The notes below the pieces were generated by a model. It did no database searches, was not told the DNA's origin, and saw only the letters and a list, made by a program, of their open reading frames with translations. Below, in pieces: positions 1 through 8,694 of a DNA stretch of 64,000 nt; within the stretch, counting starts at the first letter, position 1; each line of letters starts with the position of its first letter. The DNA comes from Archaeoglobus sp. (GTDB lineage: Archaea > Halobacteriota > Archaeoglobi > Archaeoglobales > Archaeoglobaceae): the NCBI RefSeq assembly GCF_017656475.1, contig NZ_JACDNT010000007.1:1-64000 (forward strand), given 5' to 3'. The position numbers and the translations under genes are program-made.

Positions 1-27
1 CCCATGCAGCTGGTCTGTTATTTTTGG

Positions 28-36
28 TATAAATAG
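28..36 (+). promoter_or_regulatory. box A (TATA) for the HTH/ligand-binding regulator
   Basis: TATAAATAG is a near-perfect archaeal box A. Transcription should begin about 25 bases downstream of its centre, near position 57. That makes the TTG at 39 an unlikely start and favours the ATG at 117. Confidence 0.6.
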
Positions 37-116
37 TTTTGCTCAGAACCATAATCAAAATTCGACTCGAAAAATCAAAGATAATTCTAAAATATCATCT
101 GCCACACCTAACTAAA

Positions 117-1055
117 ATGCATGCGAGTGAAAAGATAAAGCGGGTTCTGGAAAAAGCCGGAGAAGAGGGGACTTTACAGAGCGAAATTCCCGGTCTTACT
201 GGTCTGTCCAAATCAACAGTTTCAGAAATTCTTTCGGTGCTTGAGGAGGAGAAGGAGATTGTGAGAAAGAAAGTTTCAGGAAAGTCCTACAGAGTTTGGC
301 TGATCAAATACTCCCCTGAACCTGTAAAAGGTGTGGCAAGAGTCGGAATTTTGAGGGCTAGTGAGTATCCGAGAGTGGTAAGAGCTTCAAGAAAGCTGAA
401 CGCCTACATAAGAGTTTACGGGAGCAGCATTGAGCTCACCAAAGACCTCGTTCACAGTATTGTGGATATAGCTGCTTCTCCGTTCATAACACAGGCTTTC
501 TTTGGCATACTCATGAAAAACATCACGATTGTAAGAAAGGTTGCCCTGAATGGTGGAGGACTTGTTTTTTCTGGTGTCGAGTCAGATTACTGGGGGTGTT
601 CTGAATTTTCGACGATGGAAAGAAACCTGAGAAAGTATTTCGAGCTGAAAGGGCTGAAGGGAAAGATTAGGTACTTCAGAAGTCCCGAGAGTATGATTAA
701 GTCTCTTGCAGAGCTAAAGGCAATAGCTATATGGGAGCCTTATTTCACCATGCTTGAGGGAAGAAAGGAGTTATTCAGCGAGCAAATAGGTGATTACCTC
801 TGCTGCACCCTTGCAGTGAACAACAGCTTTGTCGAGCAAAACCCGGATTTGCTGGAGAGCTTCCTCGAAGAGTTTGACAGGGCAAAGGTGGGGAAGAAAG
901 ACGGAGAAGTTCTTGCAGAGATGATTGGATTTTCTGAAGAAATCATTACAAAATCATTCCAGAATTACGATTTCTATCCTGAGCAGGAGTTTAAAAGAGA
1001 AGAGCTTGAAGAGCTAAGATTCGGTGGACTGGAGGGAGTCATACGCCTTGATTAA
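117..1055 (+). CDS. HTH regulator fused to a periplasmic-binding-protein-like sensor domain
   Basis: A 312-residue protein. Residues 1-65 form a winged helix-turn-helix of the MarR/IclR kind (a run reading SEIPGLTGLSKSTVSEILSV). From about residue 75 on, the sequence looks like a type 2 substrate-binding protein of the NMT1/SsuA sort: an early strand-helix (VGILRASEYP), a middle segment with small-residue turns, and late helices (NPDLLESFLEEFDRA) typical of that fold. There is no signal peptide, so it should act in the cytoplasm as a one-component ligand sensor. The ligand is unknown. The reading frame opens at TTG 39, but the box A at 28-36 points to ATG 117. Its 3' end overlaps convergent pyrE by 42 bases. 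The domain call is by pattern only. Confidence 0.6.
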   Translation: MHASEKIKRVLEKAGEEGTLQSEIPGLTGLSKSTVSEILSVLEEEKEIVRKKVSGKSYRVWLIKYSPEPVKGVARVGILRASEYPRVVRASRKLNAYIRVYGSSIELTKDLVHSIVDIAASPFITQAFFGILMKNITIVRKVALNGGGLVFSGVESDYWGCSEFSTMERNLRKYFELKGLKGKIRYFRSPESMIKSLAELKAIAIWEPYFTMLEGRKELFSEQIGDYLCCTLAVNNSFVEQNPDLLESFLEEFDRAKVGKKDGEVLAEMIGFSEEIITKSFQNYDFYPEQEFKREELEELRFGGLEGVIRLD

Positions 1056-1550
1056 GTCACTGAGCTTCAATATGCTCATGAACTCTTTTCCCGACTCCTC
1101 TCTGTCAACCACTGCAATTATTCCAACAACGACTGCTCCACTTTCCTCCACCCTCCTTGCTGCTGAGAGTGCAGAACCACCAGTGGTTATGACGTCTTCA
1201 ACAACCACCACTTTTTCGCCCTCCCTCACCTCTCCTATTCTGTCCCCTTTGACGCCATAGTCTTTTTTCTCCTTTCTGAAGATTACGAGTGGTTTCTTCA
1301 TCTTCAGCGAGAGCGCAACTGCAATTGGCACTCCTCCGAGCTCAACGCATGCTATTCTGTTGAACTCCAAATCCCTAAGCCTGGCCGCCATGCTTTCTGC
1401 AATCATCTCAAGAATGTCGGGGAATGTGGAGGCAAGCTTCACGTCAACATAAACCTTGCTTCTCTTGCCTGAAGACAGCACGAAGTCGCCGAATTTTAGT
1501 GCACCTGTTTCAATCATTCTCCTGACCAGAGCATCAACCGACATCACCAC
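1014..1550 (-). CDS. pyrE: orotate phosphoribosyltransferase
   Basis: Converts orotate and PRPP to OMP in pyrimidine synthesis. The PRPP-binding signature VVVVEDVITTGGSA lies near residues 113-126, and the N-terminal GDFVLSSGKRSKVYVD loop is typical of PyrE. Length 178 residues is normal for the short archaeal form. GTG 1550, GTG 1547 and ATG 1544 are all in frame behind an AAGGAGGTG ribosome site at 1552-1560, so the exact start is unsure. It overlaps the end of carS by a few bases, so the two are co-transcribed. carB/carA and pyrH, of the same pathway, lie elsewhere in the window. Confidence 0.95.
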   Translation of the reverse strand: MVMSVDALVRRMIETGALKFGDFVLSSGKRSKVYVDVKLASTFPDILEMIAESMAARLRDLEFNRIACVELGGVPIAVALSLKMKKPLVIFRKEKKDYGVKGDRIGEVREGEKVVVVEDVITTGGSALSAARRVEESGAVVVGIIAVVDREESGKEFMSILKLSDLIKAYDSLQSTES

Positions 1551-2083
1551 GGCACCTCCTTAAGATTTAGCCTGTAGGCAATATAGTTTATTCCGAGGTG
1601 GAGAGCAGGGGTTATGACTATGGCCAGAGCGATGATTTCAATTGTAAAGAGCTTCCAGAAGGGAGGGTAAAGGGAAGCTATGAGCAGGGCTATTATGAGA
1701 AACGTGAGCTGGTCGAGGATTAGAAGTCTCGCACCCCTTTCGTAACCGAGTCTTCTCTTTATGAAACTTCCGCAGAGGTCTCCAAACATCGCTCCAAAGG
1801 CCAGCAAAAACGTAAGGGTGAAGAATTCGTTAAATGGGAGAGACGAGTAGAGGGCAACACCTGAAAGCTTTTCAATAGCAAACTGAATGTTGGCGGTGAA
1901 AACACCTCCTGCAACACCTCCTACAAACCCCCTCCAGGTTTTACCATCCCCAAGTATCCTTTTTCCATCATAGAATGTTCTTCCAAAATCTATTGGTGTT
2001 CCACCACCAACAAGAACAGCGAAGTTGTTGGGTGTGTAGCAGGGGAGGAGGAGCCAGATTGTTTTCAGAATTAAATCGAGCAT
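1544..2083 (-). CDS. carS: CDP-archaeol synthase
   Basis: Integral membrane CTP transferase that activates unsaturated archaetidic acid (DGGGP) to CDP-archaeol, the precursor of archaeal polar lipids. Recognised by the family pattern LGDGKTWRGFVGGVAGG (residues 44-60) and FGDLCGSFIKRRLG around residue 105. The 179 residues carry about five hydrophobic segments. The product would feed the archaetidylserine synthase at 59170-59835. It lies directly upstream of pyrE with overlapping ends. Confidence 0.92.
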   Translation of the reverse strand: MLDLILKTIWLLLPCYTPNNFAVLVGGGTPIDFGRTFYDGKRILGDGKTWRGFVGGVAGGVFTANIQFAIEKLSGVALYSSLPFNEFFTLTFLLAFGAMFGDLCGSFIKRRLGYERGARLLILDQLTFLIIALLIASLYPPFWKLFTIEIIALAIVITPALHLGINYIAYRLNLKEVPW

Positions 2084-2184
2084 GCCTGCTGTTGGAGTCA
2101 GATTTTAAAATTTTTTCACAATTGGAGCAGATTGATGGCTGTGAATTCCCACCAAAAATGGCAAAATAAAAATACCAGAAAAAT

Positions 2185-3333
2185 TCACTTCTTAACCTTC
2201 CCCATCAGGCTTCTCGCTATTACGATCCTCTGAGCCTCGCTTGTACCTTCGTATATCGTCCCAACTCTCGCATCCCTGTAGTAGCGCTCGATGTCGTACT
2301 CCTTGCTGTACCCGTAGCCGCCAAATATCTGCAATGCATCGTAGGTAACCCTTACCGCAGCCTCGCTGGCAAAGAGCTTAGCAGCAGAACTTAAAGCTGG
2401 ATTTGCCTTACCTTGGTCAATGAGCCAAGCTGCTTTGTAAACGAGAAGCCTCGCAGCCTCTATGTCCTTCCACATGTCTGCAAGCTTGAACTGAATCGCT
2501 TGGTGCTCTATTAACGGCTTCCCAAACGCCGTCCTCTGCTTCGCGTACTCTAAAGCCCTCTCGTAAGCCCCCACGGCCATTCCAAGGTGCAAGGCGGCAA
2601 TCTTAACCCTGCTCTCGTTGAAGAACTCCATAAGCTGGTAAAATCCCCTGTTCTCCTCCCCCAGCAAATTTTCAGAAGGAACTCTAACGTTTTTCAGAGT
2701 TATCTCGGCGGTATCGTGGCAGTTCAGCCCCATCTTTTCTATTCTCCTCGCCTCATATCCATCAGTTGACGGCTCAACGATGAAGGCGGATATCCCTCTG
2801 TGGGGTGGATCAACTTCAGCAGTCTTTGCGAGGATAATCGTATGGCCTGCAACACTCCCGTTGGTGATGAAGGTCTTGGAGCCGTTTATCATCCACTCCT
2901 CTCCCTCTCTGACAGCCTTTGTTCTCATAGCAGCAACATCCGTTCCGCAGTCTGGCTCTGTTATAGCTATTGCCGAAGGAGCTTTTCCCTTTACGACAGG
3001 TGGAATGTACTTCTCCTTCTGCTCCTCGCTTCCGTACCGCAGTATCATTGGAACTCCGAGAATTGCCAAATCTACAGCAGTGCCGATGCTGCTGTCCGCC
3101 CTTGTCAGCTCCTCGCTGATAATAGCCTCTCCGAGATAATCCATCCCCGCTCCCCCATACTCCTCAGGCACACTCGCCCCAACGTAGCCGAGCTTTGCAG
3201 CCTTCCTGAAAATCTCCATCGGATACTCCTTTTTTTCGTCATACTCCTTGCCGTATGGCATTATTTCCTTCTCAGCAAACTCCCTAACTGCACTCTGGAG
3301 CATTCTGTGTTCTTCATCAAGCTCGAAGTTCAT
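2185..3333 (-). CDS. acd: acyl-CoA dehydrogenase
   Basis: FAD enzyme that introduces the alpha,beta double bond into acyl-CoA. Family marks are ITEPDCGTDVAAM for FAD/substrate binding near residue 125, the FGKPLIEHQAIQFKLADM segment, and the C-terminal IYEGTSEAQRIVIAR signature whose Glu is the usual catalytic base. The 382 residues are full length. It is the last gene of the mutase/thiolase operon and its start codon overlaps the stop of the DUF35 gene. A paralogue lies at 49169-50323. The chain-length or branched-chain preference cannot be read here; context suggests short or branched acyl-CoA. Confidence 0.95.
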   Translation of the reverse strand: MNFELDEEHRMLQSAVREFAEKEIMPYGKEYDEKKEYPMEIFRKAAKLGYVGASVPEEYGGAGMDYLGEAIISEELTRADSSIGTAVDLAILGVPMILRYGSEEQKEKYIPPVVKGKAPSAIAITEPDCGTDVAAMRTKAVREGEEWMINGSKTFITNGSVAGHTIILAKTAEVDPPHRGISAFIVEPSTDGYEARRIEKMGLNCHDTAEITLKNVRVPSENLLGEENRGFYQLMEFFNESRVKIAALHLGMAVGAYERALEYAKQRTAFGKPLIEHQAIQFKLADMWKDIEAARLLVYKAAWLIDQGKANPALSSAAKLFASEAAVRVTYDALQIFGGYGYSKEYDIERYYRDARVGTIYEGTSEAQRIVIARSLMGKVKK

Positions 3334-3746
3334 TTCAACCCCTCCACCTTGAACATCGGAACAACTCTTCTCTTCTTGTCCGGATAGAACGGTTCAGTGG
3401 GGAATTCTTTGCCGTAAATACTGACCCTTGCCCCTATTAAGTCCTGCCCTAGCTTCTCAATCTCCTCGTTTGGCAAATCAATCCTTCCGACAATCCATGG
3501 CCCCTCATCGAGCTCCACCATTGCGACCGTGTAGGGAGCCTCTTCAGTGTAGCCTGATGGAGCTACGTAGGTTGTGGTGAATGTTCTTACCACTCCCTTC
3601 CCGCTCAGCTCTACAGCTTCGAGATTTCTGCTCGCGCAGTTGTCACACGTGGCTTTTGGTGGACAGGTGTAACTGCCACAATCCAAGCATTTCTGGCCTA
3701 TAACCTTCCCCTCCAGCAGGGCGTTGAAGAAGTCAGCGAACCTCAC
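3330..3746 (-). CDS. DUF35 zinc-ribbon/OB-fold protein, thiolase partner
   Basis: The 138-residue protein has an N-terminal rubredoxin-like zinc ribbon (CLDCGSYTCPPKATCDNC, residues about 20-37) followed by an OB-fold region (VVRTFTTTYVAPSGY). This family forms complexes with SCP2-type thiolases and is required for acyl-CoA condensation or cleavage in archaea. Its place between the thiolase (4 bases upstream) and acyl-CoA dehydrogenase (overlapping) supports that. GTG start at 3746 sits behind GGAGGTGA. Confidence 0.9.
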   Translation of the reverse strand: MRFADFFNALLEGKVIGQKCLDCGSYTCPPKATCDNCASRNLEAVELSGKGVVRTFTTTYVAPSGYTEEAPYTVAMVELDEGPWIVGRIDLPNEEIEKLGQDLIGARVSIYGKEFPTEPFYPDKKRRVVPMFKVEGLK

Positions 3747-3750
3747 TCTC

Positions 3751-4938
3751 TCACCTCCTGTGAATGCTCAAAATCATGTTCACCAGCGTTCCGAAATCCC
3801 CTCCGAGCGTGTCGGTCATCCCTGTCTCAGCGTTCTTAACGGGATTCTCCCTGAACTCGCCTCTCAGCTGCTTAACCACAGAATAAACCTGAGAAACTCC
3901 GGTAGCTCCGACTGGATGTCCCTTTCCGATCAACCCGCCGTCAGGATTGACTGGCAGGTCGCCATCAATGCTCGTAACCCCATCCCTTACAGCGTAGCAT
4001 CCCTGACCGTATTCAAAGAACCCCATGGCCTCGGTCGCTATGATTTCTGCGATGGTGAAGCAGTCGTGAATCTCAACAAAGTCTATATCTTCGGGAGTCA
4101 TCTTCGCTTCCTTGAACGCCATCTCCGCAGCCTTTTTTCTCGGTATGGCCCTGATTATATCCTCTTTCTGCCTGAAAAGCCCTCCAGCAGAAGACTGACC
4201 TGTCCCTCTGACGTAAACGGGCGTATCAACCAGATCCTCAGCTATATCAGCCGCAGCGATTATAGCAGCACTCCCTCCGTCGGTCATCGGACAGCAGTCG
4301 AGCAGTGTTAGAGGAGAGCTGATCATTCTGGAATTGAGCACGTCCTCAACCTTCAGATCACCAAGCTTCCCGTAAAACTGAGCCTTTGGATTTATCGCGC
4401 CATATTTATGGTTCTTGACTGAAACCATCGCCATCATTTCTCTCAGCTCTTCCAGAGGTATTTCGTAGGTCTTGGCGTAGAGTCTCGCAGCAAGGGCGAA
4501 AACTCCGGGGAATGTCAGGCCAGCGGCAATCTCGTAAACCCCATCAACGGCTGTTGCCAGAGCCCTCGTTCCTATCTCTGTTCCAGCCGTGTAGAGCCTT
4601 TCGCTCCCTCCAACAGCAACAATGTCGTAGTAGTCCGCGGAAACAGCCTTCACTGCCTCCCTGAAGGCCACGCTTGATGATGCACATGCCCCCTCATACC
4701 TAATCGCGGGAATCCCCCTCAAACCTATCTCATCGGCCATGAAGCCAGAGAGGTTCCCAGAGCCATCCGTCATCTCACCAACAAAGTTGCCGTAGTATAG
4801 GGCCTGAATGTCCTTAAGCTCGATGTTTGACTCTTCAAAGGCCTCAAAAAAGGCCTCGGCAAACAAATCAACAAGAGATTTATCGGGATGCTTCCCGAAT
4901 TTCGTCATTCCTACTCCTAAAACAGCTACATCTCTCAA
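3751..4938 (-). CDS. thiolase (acetyl-CoA C-acyltransferase, SCP2/archaeal type)
   Basis: Catalyses thiolytic cleavage or condensation of acetyl-CoA units. The nucleophilic Cys lies in EGACASSSVAF (about residue 85), with HDCFTIAE and the C-terminal GGLIGKGHPVGATG motif. I chose TTG 4938 as start: the protein then begins LRDVAVLGVGMTKFGKH as family members do, and GGAGGTG sits 6 bases upstream. A GTG at 4947 would overlap that ribosome site. 395 residues. It works with the DUF35 protein just downstream and could perform the last step of beta-oxidation or make acetoacetyl-CoA for the mevalonate pathway. Confidence 0.93.
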   Translation of the reverse strand: MRDVAVLGVGMTKFGKHPDKSLVDLFAEAFFEAFEESNIELKDIQALYYGNFVGEMTDGSGNLSGFMADEIGLRGIPAIRYEGACASSSVAFREAVKAVSADYYDIVAVGGSERLYTAGTEIGTRALATAVDGVYEIAAGLTFPGVFALAARLYAKTYEIPLEELREMMAMVSVKNHKYGAINPKAQFYGKLGDLKVEDVLNSRMISSPLTLLDCCPMTDGGSAAIIAAADIAEDLVDTPVYVRGTGQSSAGGLFRQKEDIIRAIPRKKAAEMAFKEAKMTPEDIDFVEIHDCFTIAEIIATEAMGFFEYGQGCYAVRDGVTSIDGDLPVNPDGGLIGKGHPVGATGVSQVYSVVKQLRGEFRENPVKNAETGMTDTLGGDFGTLVNMILSIHRR

Positions 4939-4962
4939 GGTTAGCACCTCCTGAATTTTTAA

Positions 4963-5451
4963 TCAAACCTCCTCAAATTCCCCTTCACCTTCCTTCAGGA
5001 TCATGAGGTAAAGCAGGTAGCTGAGTTTGTTCAGCCACTCAACTGTGAGAAGCCTCACCTTTCCCTCTCTGTAAAGCCTCACAGCCTCCCTCTCAGCTCT
5101 CCTCACAACAGCCCTTGCAACGCTTAGAAAAGCTGTAGCTTCATCTTTTTCAAGGATTATGAAGCGATTTGGCTTTTTCACAGCATTTTCAAACTCCTCA
5201 ACCTTTTTCAGAAGCCACTCTAAGTCCTCTTCTTCCAGCTTTTGGTGAGAGGGCTCAGCTCCAACTGCAAAAAGCCTTTTTTGCACCTCTAGGAGCGTTT
5301 CTTTAACTTTTTCATCATTTGAAAAAACTCTCGCAAGCCCTATGAAAGAGTTTGCCTCATCAACTGTCCCAACGTACCAAGTAAAGCTGGAGTCCTTGTC
5401 AACAACCTCTCCTTTCCCCGTCCTCGTTAAGGAGCTATCCTTTGCCAGCAT
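4963..5451 (-). CDS. ATP:cob(I)alamin adenosyltransferase, PduO type
   Basis: Makes adenosylcobalamin, the cofactor of the mutase two genes upstream. PduO-family marks are [15 protein letters not shown] (residues about 28-42), the [11 protein letters not shown] helix carrying the conserved Arg/Glu, and [11 protein letters not shown] near the C-terminus. The TRTGKG phosphate-binding start is present. ATG 5451 is preferred over the upstream 5469 codon because GGAGGT lies 8 bases before it. Its start overlaps the end of meaB. The [12 protein letters not shown] stretch departs from the usual FILPGG form, so the family member is divergent. Confidence 0.85.
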   Translation of the reverse strand: MLAKDSSLTRTGKGEVVDKDSSFTWYVGTVDEANSFIGLARVFSNDEKVKETLLEVQKRLFAVGAEPSHQKLEEEDLEWLLKKVEEFENAVKKPNRFIILEKDEATAFLSVARAVVRRAEREAVRLYREGKVRLLTVEWLNKLSYLLYLMILKEGEGEFEEV

Positions 5452-6475
5452 TGTGAATGACCTCCTCAACTATCTGCTCTGCAGCGGTGTAGGGGTCCGT
5501 CTCACCTTTAAGAAGCTTCATAATCAGGTCTCTGTAGTTGGTTTTCTCCTTCACGAGTTTTATCACGTCGTTCATCACGATTTCAAAGAGTTCCCTCTTA
5601 ACTCTCTCCCTTCTCCTCTTCTCAATCAGCCCGGATTTTTTCATGTATTCGAAGTGTTCTTCAATTGCGTCTGCAAGCTCCTTTATCCCCTCTCCTCTGT
5701 CAGCGACGGTTTTTATAACTGGCGGACTCCACCCCTTCCTCCTTTCAAAGAATTCGCCACTCGCCACTTTTGCTTCATCGGCGTGAGTCATCTGAGAGAG
5801 CATCTGCACGCTTTCCTCGTCTAGGGAGAGCATGTACTTCAGCCATCTCTCCACCTTCTCCGCTCCACCGAGATCAGCCTTATTTACTACGTAAATGTCT
5901 CCTATCTCCAGAATTCCGGCCTTGTTCACCTGAATTTCGTCTCCCGTCTCCGGCATCATCACAACAACTGAAGTGTCTGCAACCTCTATGATGTCAACCT
6001 CACTCTGGCCAGCTCCGACTGTTTCGACAAGAATGACATCAAAGCCGAACGCGTCGAGCAGCCTTACGACGTCTCCCGTCTTTGCAGCCAGACCTCCTGC
6101 TCTCCCCCTTGAGCTCATGCTCCTGAAGAAAATTCCCGGATCGGTCCAAAGTGCCTTTCTCGAATCCATCCCGTCCAGCCTGAGCCTGTCTCCGAGCAGA
6201 GCACCCCCTGTGAAGGGAGATCCGGGGTCTATTGCTATGATCCCCACCTTCTTCCCTCTTCTTCTGAACTCCTCGGTTAGCTTGCTTACAAGAGTGCTCT
6301 TACCCACTCCCGGAAAGCCTGTCAAGCCGACGACGTGAGCCTTTCCTGTCTTTGGAAAAATATGCTTCATTATTTCCTTTGACTCTGGATACTCGTTTTC
6401 GACGTAGGTTATTGCCCTCGCCAATGCTCTTCTGTTGCCGGAAAGCAAACCTTCCACAACTTCTTCAGCGTTCAT
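5435..6475 (-). CDS. meaB: MeaB/ArgK-type G protein chaperone of B12 mutase
   Basis: GTPase that guards cofactor loading and repair of adenosylcobalamin-dependent acyl-CoA mutases. The P-loop [12 protein letters not shown] lies at about residues 50-61, and [18 protein letters not shown] and [11 protein letters not shown] are the diagnostic SIMIBI/MeaB motifs; NKAD gives guanine specificity. 346 residues, full length. Its start overlaps the stop of the mutase small subunit, and its end overlaps the adenosyltransferase, so cofactor delivery proteins are translated with their client. Confidence 0.95.
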   Translation of the reverse strand: MNAEEVVEGLLSGNRRALARAITYVENEYPESKEIMKHIFPKTGKAHVVGLTGFPGVGKSTLVSKLTEEFRRRGKKVGIIAIDPGSPFTGGALLGDRLRLDGMDSRKALWTDPGIFFRSMSSRGRAGGLAAKTGDVVRLLDAFGFDVILVETVGAGQSEVDIIEVADTSVVVMMPETGDEIQVNKAGILEIGDIYVVNKADLGGAEKVERWLKYMLSLDEESVQMLSQMTHADEAKVASGEFFERRKGWSPPVIKTVADRGEGIKELADAIEEHFEYMKKSGLIEKRRRERVKRELFEIVMNDVIKLVKEKTNYRDLIMKLLKGETDPYTAAEQIVEEVIHNAGKG

Positions 6476-6888
6476 TTCTTCTTCCTCTTTTCAGGCAGTT
6501 TTTTCTTTATAAACTCCACAATTTCGGAAATAGGGGTTCCGGGGATGAAAACCTCGTCCACACCCATCTTCTTAAGCTCAACAATATCGTCCGTCGGAAT
6601 GACGCCTCCAACAAGAATGAGCATCTCGTCCGGATTCCCTCCATATTCCCTGATGTAGTTGATTACCTTTGGCACCAAGGCAAGATGAGCACCGCTGTGC
6701 AGGCTTATTCCGACTACATCAACATCCTCATCCACAGCAGCCATCGCAACCTCTTGAGGTGTGCGGTGAAGGCCGGTGTAAATGACTTCAAAACCTGAAT
6801 CCCTCAGAAATCTCGCCAGAACTTTTGCCCCTCGGTCGTGCCCATCAAGCCCTACCTTCGCCACAAGGACTCTGATCTTCTTCTCCAT
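6472..6888 (-). CDS. acyl-CoA mutase small subunit (B12-binding)
   Basis: Free-standing cobalamin-binding domain, 138 residues. DGHDRG at residues 15-20 is the DxHxxG motif whose His17 is the lower axial cobalt ligand; GISLHSG and LVGGVIP supply the SxL and GG parts of the site. It is the only such subunit in the window, while two large subunits are present (6898-8586 and 60866-62512). Being directly downstream of the first, it should pair with it; whether it also serves the second is open. Confidence 0.95.
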   Translation of the reverse strand: MEKKIRVLVAKVGLDGHDRGAKVLARFLRDSGFEVIYTGLHRTPQEVAMAAVDEDVDVVGISLHSGAHLALVPKVINYIREYGGNPDEMLILVGGVIPTDDIVELKKMGVDEVFIPGTPISEIVEFIKKKLPEKRKKK

Positions 6889-6897
6889 TTCACCACC

Positions 6898-8586
6898 TCA
6901 GATGATTATTGGCTTTTTGTATGTGCCGTAAACTTCCTTAAGCACACCCATTATCTCTCCAATCGATGCGTAGCACTTCACAGCCTCCATTATCGGAGGC
7001 ATGACGTTCTCATCGTTTTCAGCAGCACTTCTCAGCCAGTCAAGGGCCACCTTTACTGCCTCGTTGTCTCTCTCAGCCTTAACCTTTCTCAGTCTTTCAA
7101 TCTGCCTTCTCTGCACTTCGGGGTCGACCTTCAGTATGGGGATCTTCAGCTCCTCCTCAATCGTGAACTTGTTCACGCCAACGACTATTCTCTTGCCCTC
7201 CTCAATCTCCCTCTGGTATCTTGCCGCAGCATCCGAAATCTCTCTGACGAAGAAGCCGTTTTCTATTCCTCTCAGCACGCCTCTGAGCATGCTCCCGTCA
7301 CCCATCTTTCTGATGTCCTCGATGTACTTCCATGCGAGCTTTTCCATCTTGTCCGTAAGCCATTCAACGTAGTAGCTTCCAGCGAGCGGGTCAACAACGT
7401 TTGGAATACCACTCTCGTAGGCTATAATCTGCTGCGTTCTCAGAGCTACTCTCACAGCCTCCTCGCTTGGCAGTGCCCAGGCTTCATCAAAGCTGTTTGT
7501 GTGCAGAGACTGCGTTCCACCAAGTACAGCAGCCATAGCCTGAATTGTGGTCCTCACCACGTTGTTCAGAGGTTGCTGGGCGGTGAGAGAGCAACCGGCG
7601 GTTTGGGTGTGAAACTTCAGCCACCATGAGCGCGGGTTCTTTGCCCCATACTCATCCCTCATTATCTTGGCCCACATTCTTCTCGCAGCTCTGAACTTTG
7701 CAATCTCCTCGAAGAAGTCATTATGGGAGTTGAAGAAGAAGCTCAGCTGGGGAGCAAGGCGATCAATATCTATTCCCCTCTCCATTGCAGCCTCCACATA
7801 TGCCATTCCGTCAGCGATGGTGAAGGCAAGCTCCTGAACCGCTGTTGAACCGGCCTCTCTTATGTGATAGCCAGAGATGCTTATCAGGTTGAACTTGGGA
7901 ACGTGCTCAATACCCCACTCAAAGATGTCAACGATTATCTTAAGAGATGGCTCGGGAGGCAACACCAAGGTGTTCTGGGCATGAAACTCCTTCAGCATGT
8001 CGTTCTGAATTGTTCCCCTTATCTTTTCCTTTGGCACACCCTGCTTTTCGGCAATGGCAACGTACATGGCCAGTATTATCCCGGCCGGTGGATTTATTGT
8101 GAAGGAAGTTGAAACCTGGTCGAGAGGGATGCCATCAAAAAGGATTTCGAAGTCCTTTAAGGTATCAACGGCAACACCAACCTTCCCCACTTCCCCGTCT
8201 GCAAGGGGGTCATCGCTGTCCACACCCATCAAGGTAGGAAAGTCGAAGGCGGTGCTCAATCCTGTCTCTCCTTCCTCAAGCAGCATCTTCCACCTTCTGT
8301 TTGTATCCTCTGCAGTGCCATAGCCTGAGAACTGTCTCATCGTCCAAAGCCTTCCGCGGTACATGTTCGGATAAACTCCTCTTGTGTATGGGAACTCCCC
8401 AGGATAGCCTATGTCCTTTATAAAGTCAATATGCTCTATGTCCACAGGATCATAAACAGTCTTGACTTCTATCCCAGAAAGAGTTTCGAACTTTTCCTCC
8501 CTCTGCCCAGCCTTTTGCAGCCAAGGTTTCAGACATTTCTCTTCCCATTCTTTTCTCTTCTCATTAATATTCGTCATTGTCCACAT
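6898..8586 (-). CDS. B12-dependent acyl-CoA mutase large subunit, isobutyryl-CoA-mutase-like
   Basis: TIM-barrel substrate subunit, 562 residues, without a B12 domain. The family core [20 protein letters not shown] starts near residue 75, and SISGYHIREAGST carries the conserved His241. The two residues that decide substrate are unlike methylmalonyl-CoA mutase: Phe86 stands where that enzyme has Tyr89, and Gln204 (FHAQN) where it has Arg207. This Phe/Gln pair is known from isobutyryl-CoA mutase. I therefore predict interconversion of isobutyryl- and n-butyryl-CoA. First gene of the operon with small subunit, MeaB and adenosyltransferase. ATG 8577 is an alternative start. Confidence 0.88.
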   Translation of the reverse strand: MWTMTNINEKRKEWEEKCLKPWLQKAGQREEKFETLSGIEVKTVYDPVDIEHIDFIKDIGYPGEFPYTRGVYPNMYRGRLWTMRQFSGYGTAEDTNRRWKMLLEEGETGLSTAFDFPTLMGVDSDDPLADGEVGKVGVAVDTLKDFEILFDGIPLDQVSTSFTINPPAGIILAMYVAIAEKQGVPKEKIRGTIQNDMLKEFHAQNTLVLPPEPSLKIIVDIFEWGIEHVPKFNLISISGYHIREAGSTAVQELAFTIADGMAYVEAAMERGIDIDRLAPQLSFFFNSHNDFFEEIAKFRAARRMWAKIMRDEYGAKNPRSWWLKFHTQTAGCSLTAQQPLNNVVRTTIQAMAAVLGGTQSLHTNSFDEAWALPSEEAVRVALRTQQIIAYESGIPNVVDPLAGSYYVEWLTDKMEKLAWKYIEDIRKMGDGSMLRGVLRGIENGFFVREISDAAARYQREIEEGKRIVVGVNKFTIEEELKIPILKVDPEVQRRQIERLRKVKAERDNEAVKVALDWLRSAAENDENVMPPIMEAVKCYASIGEIMGVLKEVYGTYKKPIII

Positions 8587-8640
8587 GTATCTGTTCTGAA
8601 AACTTAAAACTTTTCATTTAATCCAATTCGAATCAAAATT

Positions 8641-8650
8641 CTTAAATACT
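8641..8650 (+). promoter_or_regulatory. box A for the acyl-CoA synthetase gene
   Basis: CTTAAATACT lies about 50 bases before the start codon at 8695, giving a predicted leader of roughly 25 bases that contains the GGGAGG ribosome site at 8684-8689. The 108-base gap also has to hold the divergent promoter of the mutase operon; I could not place that one with confidence. Confidence 0.5.
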
Positions 8651-8694
8651 ATGTAAAAGAATGGTGATTAAAAATGTAGGTAAGGGAGGTTGTT

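Noticed and set aside
39-116. TTG 39 as start of the first regulator
   Set aside because: It lies before the predicted transcript start set by the box A at 28-36, and the added residues are not part of the HTH fold.
2800-3387. 195-codon plus-strand frame over the acyl-CoA dehydrogenase gene
   Set aside because: Shadow of the real gene; low-complexity composition and no ribosome site.
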